Origin: Comamonadaceae bacterium UBA2121
Lineage (GTDB): Bacteria > Pseudomonadota > Gammaproteobacteria > Burkholderiales > Burkholderiaceae_C
Assembly (NCBI GenBank): GCA_002331385.1
Contig: DCYB01000001.1
Coordinates: 62,001-126,000, forward strand
Reading direction: 5' to 3'
DNA length: 64,000 nucleotides
The translations under genes were made by a program, and so were the position numbers. Each line of letters starts with the position of its first letter. Position 1 is the first letter of the stretch. Positions 43,190 through 52,284 of this stretch are shown here, one piece after another. The notes below the pieces were generated by a model that searched no databases, was not told the origin of the DNA, and saw only the letters and a program-made list of their open reading frames with translations.

Positions 43190-44338
43190 TCAGTGGCGAC
43201 CGATATCCGCACGGGTCAGCAAATGGCTGCCGGCATGGGCGCTGGACTCTACCCAGCTGCGCACGCGCTCTGCATCGGCCAAGCGGCTGAATTTGCCAGC
43301 CGAATCCAGGAACACCATGATCAGCTTGCGGCCCGACACCTGTGCCTGCATCACGAGGCAACGACCGGCTTCATTGATGAAACCTGTCTTTTGCAGACCG
43401 ATGTCCCACAGCGGGTTGCGCACCAGACGGTTGGTGTTGTTGAACTGCAGCGTGCGGCTGCCCACATCCACCTCGTAGCTGGGCGATGTCGTCAACTCGC
43501 GCAGCAGCGGATCGTTGTGCGCTACGCTGACCAGTTGCGCGAGATCGCGTGCGCTCGCCTGGTTGGCGCTCGACAGGCCCGTAGGCTCCACATAGCGCGT
43601 GGACAGCATGCCGATCTGGCGCGCCTTCGTGTTCATACGCGCCACGAATGCATCCAGCCCGCCCGGATAGGTGCGGCCCAGTGCGTGCGCCGCACGGTTC
43701 TCGCTCGACATCAGCGCCAGATGCATCAGTTCACCACGCGACAACGTGGTGCCGACCGACAGACGCGAACGGCTGAATTTTTCCGTATCGACATCATCCT
43801 GCGTGATGGTGATCATCTCGTTCATGTCGAGACGTGCTTCGGAAATCAGCAGCCCCGTCATCAGCTTGGTCAACGAGGCAATGGGAAGAACGGCACCCTC
43901 GTTCTTGCTCAGCAGCACTTCGTGCGTATCCTGATCGATCACAAGCGCCACGCTGGATTGCAGCGCCAGCGGATCCTGCACATCATGCAAACCCGCCAAT
44001 TGCCCGAACGATTGGGGAGCCGGGGTGTACGCCACGGCCCGCACCGGCGCCTTGGCGCTGCGTGCAACGAGTCGCGAGTTCTTTCCCCGTGCCGCCTTGG
44101 CAGACACCACAGCGGTTTCGCGCTTGCTGGATGCCGCCACCTTGCGCGTTTCCTTGACCGAAGACTTGGCCACGGGTCGCTTGGCGCCCGAAGAGGCCGC
44201 CTGCTTCTTGGCCGCGACTGCCTTTTTCTTCTCGGCCGCATGCACATTCGGGGCAGCAACCGAAAGGCTGATAGCGACAAATGCCAATGCGTGAACCACG
44301 CGTGAAAAACGGGCTGCGATGCGGTGAGGGGCTTGCAT
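43190..44338 (-). CDS. pbpG: D-alanyl-D-alanine endopeptidase (PBP7/PbpG-like)
   Basis: A 382-residue periplasmic serine peptidase of the low-molecular-mass penicillin-binding group. Active-site motifs: SxxK as SLTK at about 155-158, SxN as SEN at about 212-214, and KTG at 317-319 (LQKTGFINEAGR). A signal peptide (HALAFVAISLSVAAPNVHA) follows the chosen ATG at 44338. Residues 36-105 form a basic Lys/Ala/Arg/Ser linker of low complexity. It would cleave peptide cross-links in peptidoglycan. It lies downstream of leuA on the same strand. Confidence 0.9.
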   Translation of the reverse strand: MQAPHRIAARFSRVVHALAFVAISLSVAAPNVHAAEKKKAVAAKKQAASSGAKRPVAKSSVKETRKVAASSKRETAVVSAKAARGKNSRLVARSAKAPVRAVAYTPAPQSFGQLAGLHDVQDPLALQSSVALVIDQDTHEVLLSKNEGAVLPIASLTKLMTGLLISEARLDMNEMITITQDDVDTEKFSRSRLSVGTTLSRGELMHLALMSSENRAAHALGRTYPGGLDAFVARMNTKARQIGMLSTRYVEPTGLSSANQASARDLAQLVSVAHNDPLLRELTTSPSYEVDVGSRTLQFNNTNRLVRNPLWDIGLQKTGFINEAGRCLVMQAQVSGRKLIMVFLDSAGKFSRLADAERVRSWVESSAHAGSHLLTRADIGRH

Positions 44339-44451
44339 CAAGATGCTCCAGGCAGCAAAAAACAGTTTCAGTGTACACAATCGAAAAAAGTCGCACAAGA
44401 TCAATGCCTTACGCGACTCTTCAAGAAAGTGAATTAATTATAGAACCACGC

Positions 44452-45990
44452 TCATCCTTGCGCAGCGACTCGCTCTGCTTTACTTTGTAACTTATTCAAC
44501 GCACTGAGGTAGGCTTTCGCTGACGCGACGACGATATCGGGGTCAGCGCCAACGCCATTCACCACGCGCCCACTGCTCTGCAAACGCACCGTAACCTCGC
44601 CCTGGCTCTCTGTAGAACCGCTGATAGCGTTAACCGAATACAGGATCATTTCGGCGCCGCTCTTGACGTGCGATTCGATGGCCTTGAGCGACGCGTCGAC
44701 CGGTCCATTGCCGTCGGACGTGCCCTGCACTTCTTTGCCTTCAACGGTAAAGACCACTTTGGCCTGAGGGCGTTCGCCGGTTTCGCTGTGTTGGGAAAGT
44801 GAGACAAAACCGTACTGATCCTTGTGTGCGGTGGCGTGCTCGTCGCTCACCAACGCCAGGATGTCCTCGTCGAAAATGTCGCTCTTGCGGTCTGCCAGCT
44901 CCTTGAAGCGCAGGAAAGCCGCGTTGATATCCGCCTCGCTCTCCATCTCCACGCCCAGTTCTTGCAGTCGCTGCTTGAAGGCGTTGCGGCCCGAGAGCTT
45001 GCCCAGCACGATCTTGTTCGCGGTCCAGCCCACGTCTTCTGCGCGCATGATCTCGTAGGTGTCGCGCGCCTTGAGCACGCCGTCCTGGTGAATGCCGGAC
45101 GCGTGTGCGAACGCATTCGCGCCCACCACCGCCTTGTTGGGCTGCACGACGAAACCCGTGGTCTGGCTCACCATGCGGCTGGCGGCCACGATGTGCTGGG
45201 TGTCGATGTTCACTTCGAGACCGAAATAGTCCTTGCGCGTCTTGATCGCCATGACCACTTCTTCGAGCGAGCAATTGCCTGCGCGCTCGCCCAGGCCGTT
45301 GATGGTGCACTCGACCTGTCGCGCGCCACCGATCTTGACGCCCGCCAGCGAGTTCGCCACGGCCATGCCCAGGTCGTTGTGACAGTGTACGGACCAGATC
45401 GCCTTGTCGCTGTTGGGAATGCGCTCGCGCAGGTTGCGGATGAATTCACCATACAGCTCAGGGATGGCGTAGCCCACCGTGTCCGGCACGTTGATGGTGG
45501 TGGCACCTTCCTTGATCACCGCCTCGAAGATGCGGCAGAGGAAGTCCGGATCACTGCGGTAGCCGTCTTCAGCGCTGAACTCGAGGTCGCCCACCAGATT
45601 GCGGGCAAAGCGCGTGGATTGCACGGCTTGCTCGAACACCTGCTCGGGCGTCATGCGCAGCTTCTTTTCCATGTGCAACGGGCTGGTCGCCAGGAACACG
45701 TGGATGCGCGCGCTGTTGGCCTTGGCCAGCGCTTCGGCAGAGCGCGCAATGTCGCGGTCATTGGCACGCGAGAGCGAGCAGATGGTGGAGTCCTTGATGA
45801 CTTCGGCAATCGAGCGGATGCACTCGAAATCGCCGTTGGAGCTGGCCGCAAAGCCCGCCTCGATCACGTCCACCTTCAGGCGCTCGAGAATGCGCGCAAT
45901 ACGCAGCTTCTCGTCCTTGGTCATGGATGCGCCCGGAGACTGCTCGCCATCGCGCAATGTGGTGTCAAAAATAATCAGTTTGTCCGTCAT
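44452..45990 (-). CDS. leuA: 2-Isopropylmalate synthase LeuA
   Basis: A 512-residue enzyme for the first committed step of leucine synthesis. The N-terminal IIFDTTLRDGEQSPGASM is the catalytic HMGL-like signature, VHCHNDLGMAVANSLAG carries metal-binding histidines, NGLGERAGNCSLEEVVM follows, and the C-terminal LeuA allosteric domain (from about 390) binds leucine. GGAGA stands before the ATG. A leader peptide and a terminator-like hairpin lie in the 170 bases upstream, suggesting attenuation. Confidence 0.95.
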   Translation of the reverse strand: MTDKLIIFDTTLRDGEQSPGASMTKDEKLRIARILERLKVDVIEAGFAASSNGDFECIRSIAEVIKDSTICSLSRANDRDIARSAEALAKANSARIHVFLATSPLHMEKKLRMTPEQVFEQAVQSTRFARNLVGDLEFSAEDGYRSDPDFLCRIFEAVIKEGATTINVPDTVGYAIPELYGEFIRNLRERIPNSDKAIWSVHCHNDLGMAVANSLAGVKIGGARQVECTINGLGERAGNCSLEEVVMAIKTRKDYFGLEVNIDTQHIVAASRMVSQTTGFVVQPNKAVVGANAFAHASGIHQDGVLKARDTYEIMRAEDVGWTANKIVLGKLSGRNAFKQRLQELGVEMESEADINAAFLRFKELADRKSDIFDEDILALVSDEHATAHKDQYGFVSLSQHSETGERPQAKVVFTVEGKEVQGTSDGNGPVDASLKAIESHVKSGAEMILYSVNAISGSTESQGEVTVRLQSSGRVVNGVGADPDIVVASAKAYLSALNKLQSKAERVAAQG

Positions 45991-46048
45991 CGTAGGTCTC
46001 CGCTAGGGACTGGAATCGAATGCGCCTGGCTGCAGCACACCGCACAGC

Positions 46049-46081
46049 AAAAAGGCCCGTTGCTTTCGCATACGGGCCTTT
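46049..46081 (-). terminator. Attenuator terminator hairpin before leuA
   Basis: On the minus strand AAAGGCCCGT pairs with ACGGGCCTTT as a 10-bp stem with a 12-base loop, followed by a run of T. It is 59 bases upstream of the leuA ATG and downstream of a short leader ORF, which is the place for an attenuator. Confidence 0.75.
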
Positions 46082-46106
46082 GCAGGAACAGATCGCTCAC
46101 GCGCTA

Positions 46107-46157
46107 TTACCGCCGCCCGAAGGGCTTTGGCGTTAGCGCAATGATGAATGTTCTCAT
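46107..46157 (-). CDS. Putative leuA leader peptide, 16 residues
   Basis: A minus-strand ORF encoding MRTFIIALTPKPFGRR and ending TAA, 26 bases before the attenuator hairpin. It contains Ile-Ile-Ala-Leu codons (ATC ATT GCG CTA) just ahead of a GCCC TTC GGGC hairpin made by its own coding sequence. The second arm of that hairpin (CGGGC) can pair instead with GCCCG in the left arm of the terminator. Ribosome stalling at the Ile/Leu codons would favour the antiterminator. Only a weak Shine-Dalgarno is seen. Confidence 0.6.
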   Translation of the reverse strand: MRTFIIALTPKPFGRR

Positions 46158-46257
46158 GCGCCCGAATGTAGCACAATCGCGCCCCGGCGCGCCATTCGCA
46201 CAATCCCGTGCCAAGCGCCGATCGCAGGCAAAGCCGGTACGGCGCGTTGCAAGAGGA

Positions 46258-47091
46258 TCAGGCCGGACGCGCAGGATGCTCGGCCTCGTCATCCTCGGGC
46301 GCACCGCGCAGCTTGCGCCACGCCCAGGTCACATAGCCAGAGAGGCCAAACACCATGGACATGAAGAACAGCGTGATGGCCGGATTGATGTTCACCGCTA
46401 CCACTACGATCAGGATGATGATGATTGGAATGTAGGGGATGCGGCCCGTGCTGCGCGGCGCCTTGAAACTGTAGAACGGCACGTTGCTGATCATGGTGAT
46501 TCCTGCATACAGCGTGATGACCAGCATGACCCAGCTCAGATGCTCCCACGTGAGCCACGCCAGCCAACCGGAGAGATCGCCGCCGCGCGCCACGCCCACT
46601 TCCGTCAGCGCCCAGACGTAGCAGCCGATCATTGCCGCACCCGACGGCGATGGCAGCCCCTGAAAGTAGCGCTTGCTGGCACCGGTGTTGGTGTTGAAAC
46701 GGGCGAGTCGCATGGCCGCACAGGCGCAGAATACGAAAGCGCCGATCCAGCCCCACAAGCCCAGATCGCGCAATGACCATTGGTACGCAATCAATGCCGG
46801 AGCGATGCCGAAAGACACCATGTCCGACAGTGAATCCATTTGCTCGCCAAACGCGGATTGGGTGTTGGTCCAGCGGGCCACGCGGCCATCGAGACTATCG
46901 AGTGCGATGGCCGCAAAGATGGCAGCGGACGCACCAGCAAAACTGCCATTGAGCGCCAGGATGATCGAGGAAAAACCGGTCAGCATGGCTGCCAGCGTGA
47001 AAAGATTGGGAAGCGCGTACATGTAGCGCGGTGGCTTTCGCCTTTCCTGAACGGCACCATGTTGCGTCATATCGCAGCTGCCTTTGTGCAT
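46258..47091 (-). CDS. pssA: CDP-diacylglycerol-serine O-phosphatidyltransferase PssA
   Basis: A 277-residue integral membrane enzyme of the CDP-alcohol phosphatidyltransferase family, making phosphatidylserine. The metal-binding motif D-x2-DG-x2-AR-x8-G-x3-D-x3-D is exact: D65, D68-G69, A72-R73, G82, D86, D90. About eight hydrophobic segments follow. The ATG at 47091 has AAGGAGG eight bases upstream. It lies between ilvC and leuA on the same strand but behind a terminator, so it is likely its own transcript. Confidence 0.93.
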   Translation of the reverse strand: MHKGSCDMTQHGAVQERRKPPRYMYALPNLFTLAAMLTGFSSIILALNGSFAGASAAIFAAIALDSLDGRVARWTNTQSAFGEQMDSLSDMVSFGIAPALIAYQWSLRDLGLWGWIGAFVFCACAAMRLARFNTNTGASKRYFQGLPSPSGAAMIGCYVWALTEVGVARGGDLSGWLAWLTWEHLSWVMLVITLYAGITMISNVPFYSFKAPRSTGRIPYIPIIIILIVVVAVNINPAITLFFMSMVFGLSGYVTWAWRKLRGAPEDDEAEHPARPA

Positions 47092-47245
47092 GGATCGAAC
47101 CTCCTTCGCGCGCGCGGGCAGTGATTCCCTCCCGATCGCCTTGTTGCCTTGTTATTGAGAACTGCCGGGCTTGCGTTGCCCGGACTACGGCTGCAGGGCG
47201 AGAATTCTGGGACGAAGGGAACCTGCACGCGTCGATCCAGCGCAT

Positions 47246-47270
47246 GAAAAAAGCCACCCGAAGGTGGCTT
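47246..47270 (-). terminator. Terminator after ilvC with UUCG loop
   Basis: On the minus strand AAGCCACC-TTCG-GGTGGCTT followed by four more T. The TTCG tetraloop and T-run make a strong rho-independent terminator, 69 bases after the ilvC stop. Confidence 0.9.
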
Positions 47271-47338
47271 GTGCAGCGAAGGTGAGCTATGCCAAAAAAT
47301 CAGCACAAAGCTGAACGACACGCTCCCCCGAAGCAGGA

Positions 47339-48355
47339 TCAGTTGCGCGTCTGGTCGACCAGCTTGTTCTTGGCGATCCAGGGCATCATCGCGCGCAGCT
47401 TGCCGCCCACGATTTCGATGCTGTGGTCAGCCGTGTTGCGGCGACGTGCGGTCATGCTCGGATAGTTCAGGCGACCTTCCTGGATGAAGCTCTTGGCGTA
47501 GTCGCCGTTCTGGATGTCCTTCAGGCACTGGCGCATGGCTTCGCGCGAAGCTTCGTTCACCACGCGTGGGCCGGTGACGTACTCACCGTACTCGGCGTTG
47601 TTGGAGATCGAGTAGTTCATGTTGGCGATGCCGCCTTCGTAGATCAGGTCGACGATCAGCTTGAGCTCGTGCAGGCACTCGAAGTAAGCCATCTCGGGCG
47701 CGTAGCCGGCTTCCACCAGCGTCTCGTAGCCCATCTTGATCAACTCGACGGCGCCGCCGCACAGCACGGCCTGTTCGCCGAACAGGTCGGTCTCGGTCTC
47801 TTCCTTGAAGTTCGTCTCGATGATGCCGGCCTTGCCGCCGCCATTGGCCATCGCGTACGACAGGGCCAGATCACGTGCCTTGCCGCTCTTGTCCTGGTGC
47901 ACGGCCACGAGGTGGGGCACGCCGCCGCCTTGCGTGTAGGTGTTGCGCACCGTGTGGCCGGGAGCCTTGGGCGCAACCATCCACACATCCAGATCGGCAC
48001 GCGGCACGACCTGGTTGTAGTGCACGTTGAAGCCGTGTGCGAAGGCCAGCGAAGCGCCTTGCTTGATGTTCGGCTCGACGTTGTTCTTGTAGACCTCGGC
48101 GATCTGCTCGTCGGGCAGCAGGATCATGACGACGTCGGCAGACTTGACTGCGTCGTTCACTTCCAGAACATTCAGGCCAGCCTTGCCGACCTTGTCCCAG
48201 GAAGCGCCGCCCTTGCGCAGGCCGACCACGACCTTCACGCCGCTGTCGTTCAGGTTCTGGGCGTGCGCGTGGCCTTGGCTGCCGTAGCCGATGATGGCAA
48301 CGGTCTTGCCCTTGATGAGGCTCAGGTCACAGTCTTTGTCGTAGAAAACTTTCAT
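47339..48355 (-). CDS. ilvC: Ketol-acid reductoisomerase IlvC
   Basis: A 338-residue class I enzyme for isomerisation and NADPH reduction of acetohydroxyacids. The N-terminal KTVAIIGYGSQGHAHAQNL is the NADPH motif, APKAPGHTVR and FKEETETDLFGEQAVLCGG carry metal ligands, and YEYVTGPRV-like residues follow. It is downstream of ilvH on the same strand with a gap of about 125 bases; the terminator after it ends the ilvBHC unit. Confidence 0.96.
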   Translation of the reverse strand: MKVFYDKDCDLSLIKGKTVAIIGYGSQGHAHAQNLNDSGVKVVVGLRKGGASWDKVGKAGLNVLEVNDAVKSADVVMILLPDEQIAEVYKNNVEPNIKQGASLAFAHGFNVHYNQVVPRADLDVWMVAPKAPGHTVRNTYTQGGGVPHLVAVHQDKSGKARDLALSYAMANGGGKAGIIETNFKEETETDLFGEQAVLCGGAVELIKMGYETLVEAGYAPEMAYFECLHELKLIVDLIYEGGIANMNYSISNNAEYGEYVTGPRVVNEASREAMRQCLKDIQNGDYAKSFIQEGRLNYPSMTARRRNTADHSIEIVGGKLRAMMPWIAKNKLVDQTRN

Positions 48356-48481
48356 GGAAGGCTCCAGGGGTTGGGTTCTTGGGGTTGTTAAAAATAAAAA
48401 TCGGCCTTGCAGCGGATGTCTGCAGGTGTGGCTTGTCCGGGTCTCGGGAAAATGGCTTAGGGCGCGTCGTCCAGAGTCCGT

Positions 48482-48973
48482 TTACACGCGCAGAATCCGT
48501 TCGCCCCGGCCAATGCCGCTGGCGCCCGTGCGCACTGTCTCCAGAATCGCGGTACGGTCGATGGCTTGGAGGAACGCATCGTTCTTGCTTTGATCGCCCG
48601 TGAGCTCGATCGTGTAGCTCTTGTCGGTGACGTCGATGATACGGCCGCGGAAAATATCCGCCATGCGCTTCATCTCTTCGCGCTCCTTGCCCACGGCGCG
48701 CACCTTCACCATCATGAGCTCGCGCTCGGTGTAGGCGCCTTCGGTGAGGTCGACCACCTTCACGACTTCGATGAGTCGGTTCAGGTGCTTGGTGATCTGC
48801 TCGATCACGTCTTCCGAGCCGTGGGTCTGGATGGTCATGCGCGACAGCGATGCATCCTCGGTGGGTGCAACGGTCAGCGATTCGATGTTGTAGCCCCGCG
48901 CAGAGAACAGGCCCACGACGCGCGAAAGCGCACCTGGTTCGTTTTCCAGCAGGACGGCGATGATGTGTTTCAT
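48482..48973 (-). CDS. ilvH: Acetolactate synthase small subunit IlvH
   Basis: A 163-residue regulatory subunit with an N-terminal ACT domain (HIIAVLLENEPGALSRVVGLFSARGYNIESL), which binds valine and feeds back on IlvB, and a C-terminal ACT-like half. Length is normal. It lies between ilvB and ilvC on the same strand. Confidence 0.95.
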   Translation of the reverse strand: MKHIIAVLLENEPGALSRVVGLFSARGYNIESLTVAPTEDASLSRMTIQTHGSEDVIEQITKHLNRLIEVVKVVDLTEGAYTERELMMVKVRAVGKEREEMKRMADIFRGRIIDVTDKSYTIELTGDQSKNDAFLQAIDRTAILETVRTGASGIGRGERILRV

Positions 48974-49150
48974 GATGAAGAGAGTCCTCTTTTCGCTGCC
49001 CTCCCCCGGCGCCGGTAAGCGTCGGACTTGGCAGGCAATAGATTCGTCAAAAGACAGCCATTCTCGCGAATGGCAATGGAAACCCGAAGCGGGGTTAACC
49101 CTCGCTCCGGATCGTGGCGGCTGAAGCCAGTCGGTGCGTGGTGCTCCGCG

Positions 49151-50932
49151 TCAGAGGTCTTCGGAGCCCAGCAGCATCTCGGTGATGCCCTTGCCGGCTT
49201 GAACCATCGGAAACACGTTCTCGGTGGGATCGGTGCGGAAGTCCATGAACACCGTGCGATCCTTGAGCTTGCGTGCCTCGCGCAGCGCGGGCTCTACGTC
49301 TTGAGGACGCTCGATCAGCATGCCGACGTGACCGTAGGCTTCGGCCAGCTTCACGAAGTTCGGCAGCGAATCCATGTAGCTGTGGCTGTAGCGGCCGGAG
49401 TACTCGATCTCCTGCCATTGGCGCACCATCCCGAGATAGCGGTTGTTGAGCGCGCAGATCTTGATCGGCGTGTTGTACTGCAGGCAGGTCGCAAGTTCCT
49501 GGATGTTCATCTGCACCGAGCCTTCGCCAGTAATACAGAACACTTCCGACTGCGGCTTGGCGAGCTTGATGCCCATGGCGTAGGGAATGCCCACACCCAT
49601 GGTGCCCAGGCCACCCGAGTTGATCCAGCGGCGCGGCTCGTCGAAACGGTAATACTGCGCGGCCCACATCTGGTGCTGACCGACGTCGGACGTGACGTAG
49701 GTGTCTGCATCCTTGGTCATGTTCCAAAGCGTCTCCACCACGTACTGCGGCTTGATCACGCTGGTGTTGTCGCGGTCGTAGGCAAGGCAGTCGCGGCCGC
49801 GCCAGGTCTCGATCTGCTTCCACCATTGCGCCAGCGCGCCAGCGTCGGCACGGGTGTTGGTTTCGCGGATCATGTTGATCAGCTCGGTCAACACATCCTT
49901 GACGTCGCCCACGATGGGCACGTCCACCTTCACGCGCTTGGAGATGCTCGACGGGTCGATGTCGACGTGGATGATCTTGCGATCATTTTGTGCAAAGTGC
50001 TTGGGATTGCCGATCACGCGGTCATCGAAGCGCGCGCCCACAGCCAGCAGCACGTCGCAGTTCTGCATGGCGTTGTTGGCCTCGATCGTGCCGTGCATGC
50101 CCAGCATGCCAAGGAACTTCGGGTCGGACGCCGGATAGGCACCCAGACCCATCAGCGTATTGGTGACCGGATAGCCCAGCATGTCCACCAGCGTGCGCAG
50201 TTCATTGCAGGCATTGCCCAGCAACACACCGCCACCCGTGTAGATGTAGGGACGCTTGGCCGTCAGCAGCAGTTGCAGCGCCTTGCGGATCTGACCGCCG
50301 TGCCCCTTCTTGACGGGGTTGTACGAGCGCATTTCCAGCGTCTGCGGATAGCCGTGATAGGCCGTCTTCTTGAAGGACACATCCTTGGGGATGTCCACCA
50401 CCACCGGACCGGGACGACCGGTACGCGCAATGTGGAAGGCCTTCTTCATTGTTTCCGCCAGATCACGCACATCCTTGACGAGGAAGTTGTGCTTGACGAT
50501 CGGGCGTGTGATGCCAACGGTGTCGCACTCCTGGAAGGCATCCAGCCCAATGGCGGGCGTCGGCACCTGGCCGGAGATGATCACCATCGGGATCGAATCC
50601 ATGTAAGCGGTGGCAATGCCTGTGACCGCATTGGTCAGGCCGGGACCGGAAGTGACCAGCGCCACACCGACATCTCCAGTGGCGCGGGCGTAGCCATCGG
50701 CGGCGTGTACGGCGGCTTGCTCATGGCGCACCAGCACATGCTGCATGGTGTCTTGCTTGTAGAGCGCGTCGTAAATATAGAGAACGGCTCCGCCGGGGTA
50801 ACCCCAGATGTACTGGACGTTTTCAGCCTGAAGCGATTTGACGAGAATTTCAGCGCCCATCAACTCTTGTGACTGGGCATTGCCGCTGGCGGCAGCGGCT
50901 GCCGAAGACATTTCGGCCTTTGAGATTTCCAT
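49151..50932 (-). CDS. ilvB: Acetolactate synthase large subunit IlvB/IlvI
   Basis: A 593-residue thiamin-pyrophosphate enzyme making acetolactate or acetohydroxybutyrate. The FAD/TPP fold has YIWGYPGGAVLYIYDALY with the catalytic glutamate region (VRHEQAAVHAADGYARATG), and the late TPP-binding ITGEGSVQMNIQELATC motif. The ATG at 50932 has AAAGG seven bases upstream; a TTG two codons before is possible. First gene of ilvBHC. It depends on TPP, whose synthesis is also encoded in this window. Confidence 0.95.
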   Translation of the reverse strand: MEISKAEMSSAAAAASGNAQSQELMGAEILVKSLQAENVQYIWGYPGGAVLYIYDALYKQDTMQHVLVRHEQAAVHAADGYARATGDVGVALVTSGPGLTNAVTGIATAYMDSIPMVIISGQVPTPAIGLDAFQECDTVGITRPIVKHNFLVKDVRDLAETMKKAFHIARTGRPGPVVVDIPKDVSFKKTAYHGYPQTLEMRSYNPVKKGHGGQIRKALQLLLTAKRPYIYTGGGVLLGNACNELRTLVDMLGYPVTNTLMGLGAYPASDPKFLGMLGMHGTIEANNAMQNCDVLLAVGARFDDRVIGNPKHFAQNDRKIIHVDIDPSSISKRVKVDVPIVGDVKDVLTELINMIRETNTRADAGALAQWWKQIETWRGRDCLAYDRDNTSVIKPQYVVETLWNMTKDADTYVTSDVGQHQMWAAQYYRFDEPRRWINSGGLGTMGVGIPYAMGIKLAKPQSEVFCITGEGSVQMNIQELATCLQYNTPIKICALNNRYLGMVRQWQEIEYSGRYSHSYMDSLPNFVKLAEAYGHVGMLIERPQDVEPALREARKLKDRTVFMDFRTDPTENVFPMVQAGKGITEMLLGSEDL

Positions 50933-51215
50933 GATCAACCTTTGCGAATTTCTCTAACGAAAAACCTTGGGTGCCCCTCGGTCGAGCTCTTGTGAAGCCG
51001 CCTTGGAACTTGAGACTTCGGCCATGAGCGAGAAGATAATTCGCCGAACCGAGGCCCGTTTGCCTTATTTGTTGCAGTGCACATTATTGCACTTTGCGCG
51101 ACCAATATACGCGCCATGCTCAAAAAAACTACGGCGATGTCATAATCGCCGGATTCGCAACCAAGGGTGGCCGTCCACAAGCCTTCCCAGTCAGTCCCAA
51201 GCGGGACAGTTTCAT
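50933..51215. other. Divergent intergenic region ilvB / sigma factor
   Basis: About 280 bases that must hold promoters for ilvB (minus) and the sigma factor operon (plus). It contains an inverted repeat AGTGCA-CATTAT-TGCACT at 51076-51093, and on the minus strand a CGGCGAT / ATCGCCG hairpin followed by seven T near 51122-51152. I could not place promoter boxes with confidence. Confidence 0.45.
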
Positions 51216-51788
51216 TTGGCCTCCGAACAAGAACTGTCAGATTTCCTCAAGAGCGTTGACAAGCGTGCCTTCAAGCGCACGCTCTACCACGTACGCGATG
51301 AGGACGCCGCCCTGGACATCGTGCAGGACAGCATGATCAAGCTGGCCGAGCACTACGGCGACAAGCCGCCCAACGAGTTGCCGATGCTTTTCCAGCGCAT
51401 CCTGTCCAATTCCACACTCGACTGGTTCCGCCGACAGAAAACTCGTAACGCATTGTTTACAAACTTGAGCGACTTCGAGGGGCCTGACGGCGAATCCGAC
51501 GATTTCAATCTGCTGGAAAGCCTCGCTACAGAGGAGAACGGGCACGAAAGCGCGCAAAGCGGCGAGGATCAATTGCGGCGCAAACAGGTGCTCGCAGAAA
51601 TAGAGACCGAGATCCAGGCGCTACCCGCACGTCAACGCGAAGCGTTTCTCATGCGTTATTGGGAAGAGATGGATGTTGCAGAGACGGCAGCGGCAATGGG
51701 CTGCTCCGAGGGCAGCGTCAAGACACATTGCTTCCGCGCCATACAGACTCTCAGCAAGGCACTGAAGGCTAAAGGAATCGAGCTATGA
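51216..51788 (+). CDS. ECF-type RNA polymerase sigma factor
   Basis: A 190-residue sigma-70 family factor. Region 2 is at about 25-80 (YHVRDEDAALDIVQDSMIKLAEHYG, LFQRILSNSTLDWFRRQKTRN), and region 4 near 130-185 (LPARQREAFLMRYWEEMDVAETAAAMGCSEGSVKTHCFRAI). I place the start at TTG 51216 because the family begins at SEQELSDFLKSVDKRAFKR; the longer upstream frame is not conserved-looking. Its stop overlaps the next gene (ATGA). With DUF3619, DUF3106 and RDD genes it forms a cluster common in Burkholderiales. Confidence 0.88.
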   Translation: MASEQELSDFLKSVDKRAFKRTLYHVRDEDAALDIVQDSMIKLAEHYGDKPPNELPMLFQRILSNSTLDWFRRQKTRNALFTNLSDFEGPDGESDDFNLLESLATEENGHESAQSGEDQLRRKQVLAEIETEIQALPARQREAFLMRYWEEMDVAETAAAMGCSEGSVKTHCFRAIQTLSKALKAKGIEL

Positions 51789-52243
51789 ACAGCCATACCT
51801 CCTACAATTCGACCATGACAGCCGCAGACCGTTTTGCTCGCCGCGTGACAGCCCGACTCGATCAGGGCAGCAGCGAACTGGACTACGACATCACCGAGCG
51901 GCTGCGCGCCGCCCGCATGCAGGCACTGGACAAGCGCAAGCGTCCCGTCGTCGTTGCCGTTCGCCCTGTCGCACCCGCTCCCGTCATTCTGGGCGTCGGC
52001 CACACCGCCACCATGGGCAGTGGCTGGGGTTCCGAGGGCGGCACTTGGTGGCGTGCGCTGGTTTCGGCAGTTCCGCTGGCAGCACTGGTAGTCGGCCTGC
52101 TGGTCATTGGCGTCAACCAGAATGAAGCCGGTGCCAACGAAGTGGCAGAAGTCGATGCAGCCCTGCTTACCGACGATCTTCCTCCAGCAGCCTATACTGA
52201 TGCAGGTTTTCTGCAGTACCTGAAAACATCCCAGCATAAGTAG
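51785..52243 (+). CDS. DUF3619 membrane protein (possible anti-sigma partner)
   Basis: A 152-residue protein of the DUF3619 family. The N-terminal half (AADRFARRVTARLDQGSSEL, ITERLRAARMQALDKRK) is cytoplasmic and helical, followed by one membrane segment at about residues 90-115 (ALVSAVPLAALVVGLLVIGV) and a periplasmic tail. The layout, coupling to the sigma gene by ATGA overlap, and one membrane segment fit an anti-sigma factor, but this is inference; I see no zinc-binding anti-sigma motif. Confidence 0.85.
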   Translation: MNSHTSYNSTMTAADRFARRVTARLDQGSSELDYDITERLRAARMQALDKRKRPVVVAVRPVAPAPVILGVGHTATMGSGWGSEGGTWWRALVSAVPLAALVVGLLVIGVNQNEAGANEVAEVDAALLTDDLPPAAYTDAGFLQYLKTSQHK

Positions 52244-52284
52244 ACATTGAGACCAATCGGTTGAACACCGGTTGCTAGTAGATA

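Noticed and set aside
44824..46776. Plus-strand 650-codon open frame across leuA and pssA
   Set aside because: It is antisense to two clear enzymes, has no family signature and no ribosome-binding site; long antisense frames are expected in GC-rich DNA.
49028..50872. Plus-strand 614-codon frame over ilvB
   Set aside because: Shadow of ilvB; His/Val-rich composition typical of reverse-frame translation.
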